From Nitratifractor salsuginis DSM 16511 (GTDB taxonomy: Bacteria; Campylobacterota; Campylobacteria; Campylobacterales; Sulfurovaceae): a stretch of 64,000 bases of DNA. Positions 61,714-64,000 of the stretch are shown in pieces; the first letter of the stretch is position 1; every line of letters begins with the position of its first letter. The stretch covers positions 248,001 to 312,000 of the forward strand of contig NC_014935.1 in assembly GCF_000186245.1 (NCBI RefSeq), read 5' to 3'. Made by a program: the position numbers and the translations under genes. The notes under the pieces are model-generated. The model was not told the origin of the DNA. It saw only the letters and a program-made list of their open reading frames with translations, and did no database searches.

Positions 61714-64000
61714 ATGGGTAAAGTGCTGATGCTTTTCAGCTTGTCTAGTCTTTCGCTTTTTGCAGATATCCAAGGTGTCGTCTATAAGGACTTCAATTTC
61801 AATGGTGTCAAAGATGGAGGCGATGCGCCGGTAATCGGTGCGACGATTACCGCCGTATGTAATGATGGTAATAGCTATCAGGCCATAACGGATGCTGACG
61901 GCTCTTACACGCTCACGGGATTTCCCGCAGGAAGTAAATGTCGTGTTGAGGCAGATGTAAGTAGTGCGGGTCTTGGTTCTGCAAGCAATGCGGTCGGTTC
62001 TTCGTCTCCCTTGGTAGATATCGTTGCTGATGGCACTACACACAATATTTCAGCCGGTTCCCCGGCAACCTATTGTCAGGATAACCCCGATGTTGTGATG
62101 GCGGCTCTTCCGGGGTACTATACTGCAGGAAATTATCATGCAGGCGGAGGGACGCCACCGCCAAATGATTTTGGTACGGTTTTTAAAGTGCCTGCACCGA
62201 AAAATGGAGTTTTTAACGATAACAATAGTATCAATGCAAAACGTTCAAAGCTTGCACAAGTTGCTCAGACGGGTGCAATCTGGGGAGCGGCCTGGCAGAA
62301 AGGAGGTAAAAACCTTTTCGTCTCTGCCGCGCTTAAACGGTATGTACCACTTAAGGATGAAACTTCTTCCGATGCTGTACAGCGGTCAGCAGGTACTATA
62401 TACAAGATTGATACACAGACAAACACAGTATCGCCTTTTGCTGTTGTCCCTGACGTACTGACATCGACAGCTGCTGATCGTTTACACAATAGAGACTACG
62501 GTTACAATCAAGACACGGATGTAGTTCATTATGCCGGTCGGCAAGGCTTGGGGGACCTGGATATCAGTGAAGATGAAACAAAACTCTACACGGTCAATTT
62601 AAAGAATAAGAAGTTGGTAGTGATTGATGCTTCCGATGGTACTATCATTGACTCTATCTCAATTCCCAACCCATATGGAAATGATTGTAATGATGAAAAG
62701 GTCCGTCCCTGGGCCCTCAAGGTAAGGGGAAATGATGTCTTTATCGGGTCTGTCTGTGAGGATAAGATTGACACAGGTGACTATACTACGGATTTAGGTG
62801 CCGCAATCCAAAAATATGATGGTGCAGCCTTCCAAACCGTTGCCCGAACCAATTCACTGCGTTATTTACGTGCTCGCGCATACGAACCTGCCAACAAATC
62901 TGAGGGAGACGGTTACCGCTATACGAACTGGTCCAATGGAAATGATGAAAATTATGACGCACCCATGTTGACCGATATCGAGTTTACCAATCGTGGGGAT
63001 TTGGTTCTGGGTTACACGAGTCGGCAGACTTACAACCGTTATAATTTATTACGTGGTGATATTCGGAAAATGTGCTACAACGCGAATGGAAGTTATACGG
63101 ATGAAGATTCCGACATAGCTCATACAGACTGCCAGACCCATACCGAGCAATATGATGGCAATCCCACGATTTATAAAGAGTTTTATGTAGGGGATTTCTA
63201 CGGATCCAATCATGGGGAGCATGGACACCCTGAGACCGCTTCAGGTGCTTTGGCCCAGAAGCCCGGTGCATCCAACATTATCGTGGGAATGATCGATGCT
63301 ACTAACTGGTATCAGCCGGGAGCGATCGGTAATTACGATAACACGAGCGGAGACAAGATCGGTGCTCAGGCAGTAATTGACAATCGGAAAATGTCTGATG
63401 GCGGGGAACGTGAAACTTATGGTTCGAAAGCAGGTGGTATGGGAGACGTGGAACTTCTGTGTGATCCCGCGCCTATTGAAGTAGGGGATTATGTTTGGAT
63501 GGATATTAATCAAAACGGTATCCAAGATCCCAACGAACCGGCTTTCTCTGATGTGAATGTTACACTGGAGTGTGAGGAAGGCCAAAGCTACGTTTCTTAC
63601 GGTACCGCAACGACGGACAGCAAAGGTCATTATTACTTCGGCGGCCTGAACAATGTAAACCTTGCCAACGGTAAGACCCTCCGTAGCGGACAGAACTGTC
63701 GCCTTAGCATTGATGAGAGCGAAGTCAACGGTAAACCTCCGACAACGAAAGATGTCAACAACAATACTGAGGATCAGCATGATAATGATGCCGAAGACAG
63801 GAATGGATTTGCTGTCATTGAGTTTAGCACCACGGCGAGCAATAATCATGATTTGGATTTTGGGATTCAGCCCGCCCTCGGGTGTCTAACCGGTATCCTC
63901 TATGAAGATGTTAACGGTAATGGAGCGTTGGATTCAACTGATCAGCGTGCCCCTGCGCATATCACGATCAAGATCACTGATGCCTACGGAAACCATTACG
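61714..64000 (+). CDS. Large exported protein with SdrD-B-like domains, 3' end beyond the window
   Basis: The frame is open from 61684 to the right edge, so at least 762 residues are encoded. From ATG 61714 there is a short signal peptide (MGKVLMLFSLSSLSLFA, then DIQG); a TTG at 61684 with an AAAGGG site is an alternative start. An SdrD-B-like domain with the calcium-type loop FNFNGVKDGGDAP begins the mature protein, followed by a propeller-like middle (about 140-480) and further SdrD-B domains (VGDYVWMDINQNGIQDPNEP near 590; ILYEDVNGNGALD near 730). Such proteins are surface or secreted adhesin-like. The DNA is clearly richer in A+T than its neighbours. Confidence 0.8.
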   Translation, partial: MGKVLMLFSLSSLSLFADIQGVVYKDFNFNGVKDGGDAPVIGATITAVCNDGNSYQAITDADGSYTLTGFPAGSKCRVEADVSSAGLGSASNAVGSSSPLVDIVADGTTHNISAGSPATYCQDNPDVVMAALPGYYTAGNYHAGGGTPPPNDFGTVFKVPAPKNGVFNDNNSINAKRSKLAQVAQTGAIWGAAWQKGGKNLFVSAALKRYVPLKDETSSDAVQRSAGTIYKIDTQTNTVSPFAVVPDVLTSTAADRLHNRDYGYNQDTDVVHYAGRQGLGDLDISEDETKLYTVNLKNKKLVVIDASDGTIIDSISIPNPYGNDCNDEKVRPWALKVRGNDVFIGSVCEDKIDTGDYTTDLGAAIQKYDGAAFQTVARTNSLRYLRARAYEPANKSEGDGYRYTNWSNGNDENYDAPMLTDIEFTNRGDLVLGYTSRQTYNRYNLLRGDIRKMCYNANGSYTDEDSDIAHTDCQTHTEQYDGNPTIYKEFYVGDFYGSNHGEHGHPETASGALAQKPGASNIIVGMIDATNWYQPGAIGNYDNTSGDKIGAQAVIDNRKMSDGGERETYGSKAGGMGDVELLCDPAPIEVGDYVWMDINQNGIQDPNEPAFSDVNVTLECEEGQSYVSYGTATTDSKGHYYFGGLNNVNLANGKTLRSGQNCRLSIDESEVNGKPPTTKDVNNNTEDQHDNDAEDRNGFAVIEFSTTASNNHDLDFGIQPALGCLTGILYEDVNGNGALDSTDQRAPAHITIKITDAYGNHY

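Overview
The window is chromosomal DNA of a Campylobacterota (epsilonproteobacterial) bacterium, most plausibly a GC-rich relative of Sulfurovum/Nitratifractor. The reason is gene order, not a database hit: ndk-yceD-rpmF-plsX-fabH beside an fdx ferredoxin gene, rplY-pth-lptG-lysA-pheA-hisC, and leuS-lptE-folC are arrangements known from Campylobacter-type genomes. Codon use is GC-rich throughout except the last 2.5 kb. No rRNA or tRNA gene and no CRISPR array was seen.

Layout. 1-2.8 kb: end of a leucine-rich-variant repeat protein and a MoxR/VWA-type gene pair. 2.9-16 kb: dnaX, a YpfJ-like zinc peptidase, a PAS-GGDEF-EAL protein, leuS-lptE-folC, mfd and a pentaheme cytochrome c. 16-23.2 kb: a probable IS200/IS605 remnant, then a Bat (aerotolerance-type) operon moxR-DUF58-DUF4381-like-batA-batB-batC-batD. 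23-33 kb: tyrA and bamA (divergent), pabB-pyrB-bioD, and the N-degron module clpS-clpA-aat. 33-44.4 kb: tal-pilT, rplY-pth-lptG, lysA-pheA, hisC-(small ORF)-dxs, metK. 44.6-48.9 kb: fdx, ndk-yceD-rpmF-plsX-fabH and a MagIII-like glycosylase. 48.9-53.9 kb: a selenium/thiol island with a MerP-like protein, a TusA(YedF)-MerT fusion, a Tat-exported transglutaminase-like protein, selD (itself a selenoprotein with an in-frame UGA) and mnmH/selU. 54-56 kb: phosphoribosyltransferase, dtd, ppk2. 56.2-61.4 kb: argH tightly coupled to an RnfD/NqrB-like membrane protein, a copper-amine-oxidase-like protein with a divergent cofactor motif, and a propeller-like exported protein. 61.7-64 kb: an AT-richer gene for a large exported SdrD-B-domain protein that runs off the right edge.

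The most unusual feature is a system of short degenerate tandem repeats, mostly of 7-bp period, that fills many intergenic gaps in several sequence families and resembles the heptameric STRR repeats of cyanobacteria. They occur as mosaics with a fixed order of modules and often end in a ~44-bp element carrying a GC hairpin; the hairpin differs between copies by a compensatory base-pair change. Two near-identical mosaics lie in inverted orientation around the transglutaminase/TusA-MerT operon, direct copies bracket selD, and repeat arrays sit in frame inside folC and at the 3' end of mfd.

Functionally, the selenium genes fit together: SelD makes selenophosphate, MnmH uses it for tRNA selenouridine, and the YedF-like TusA domain fused to a MerT-like transporter suggests handling of selenium or a soft metal at the membrane. 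The argH-linked redox cluster (RnfD-like, CuAO-like, propeller-like) is the best candidate for an undescribed envelope system.
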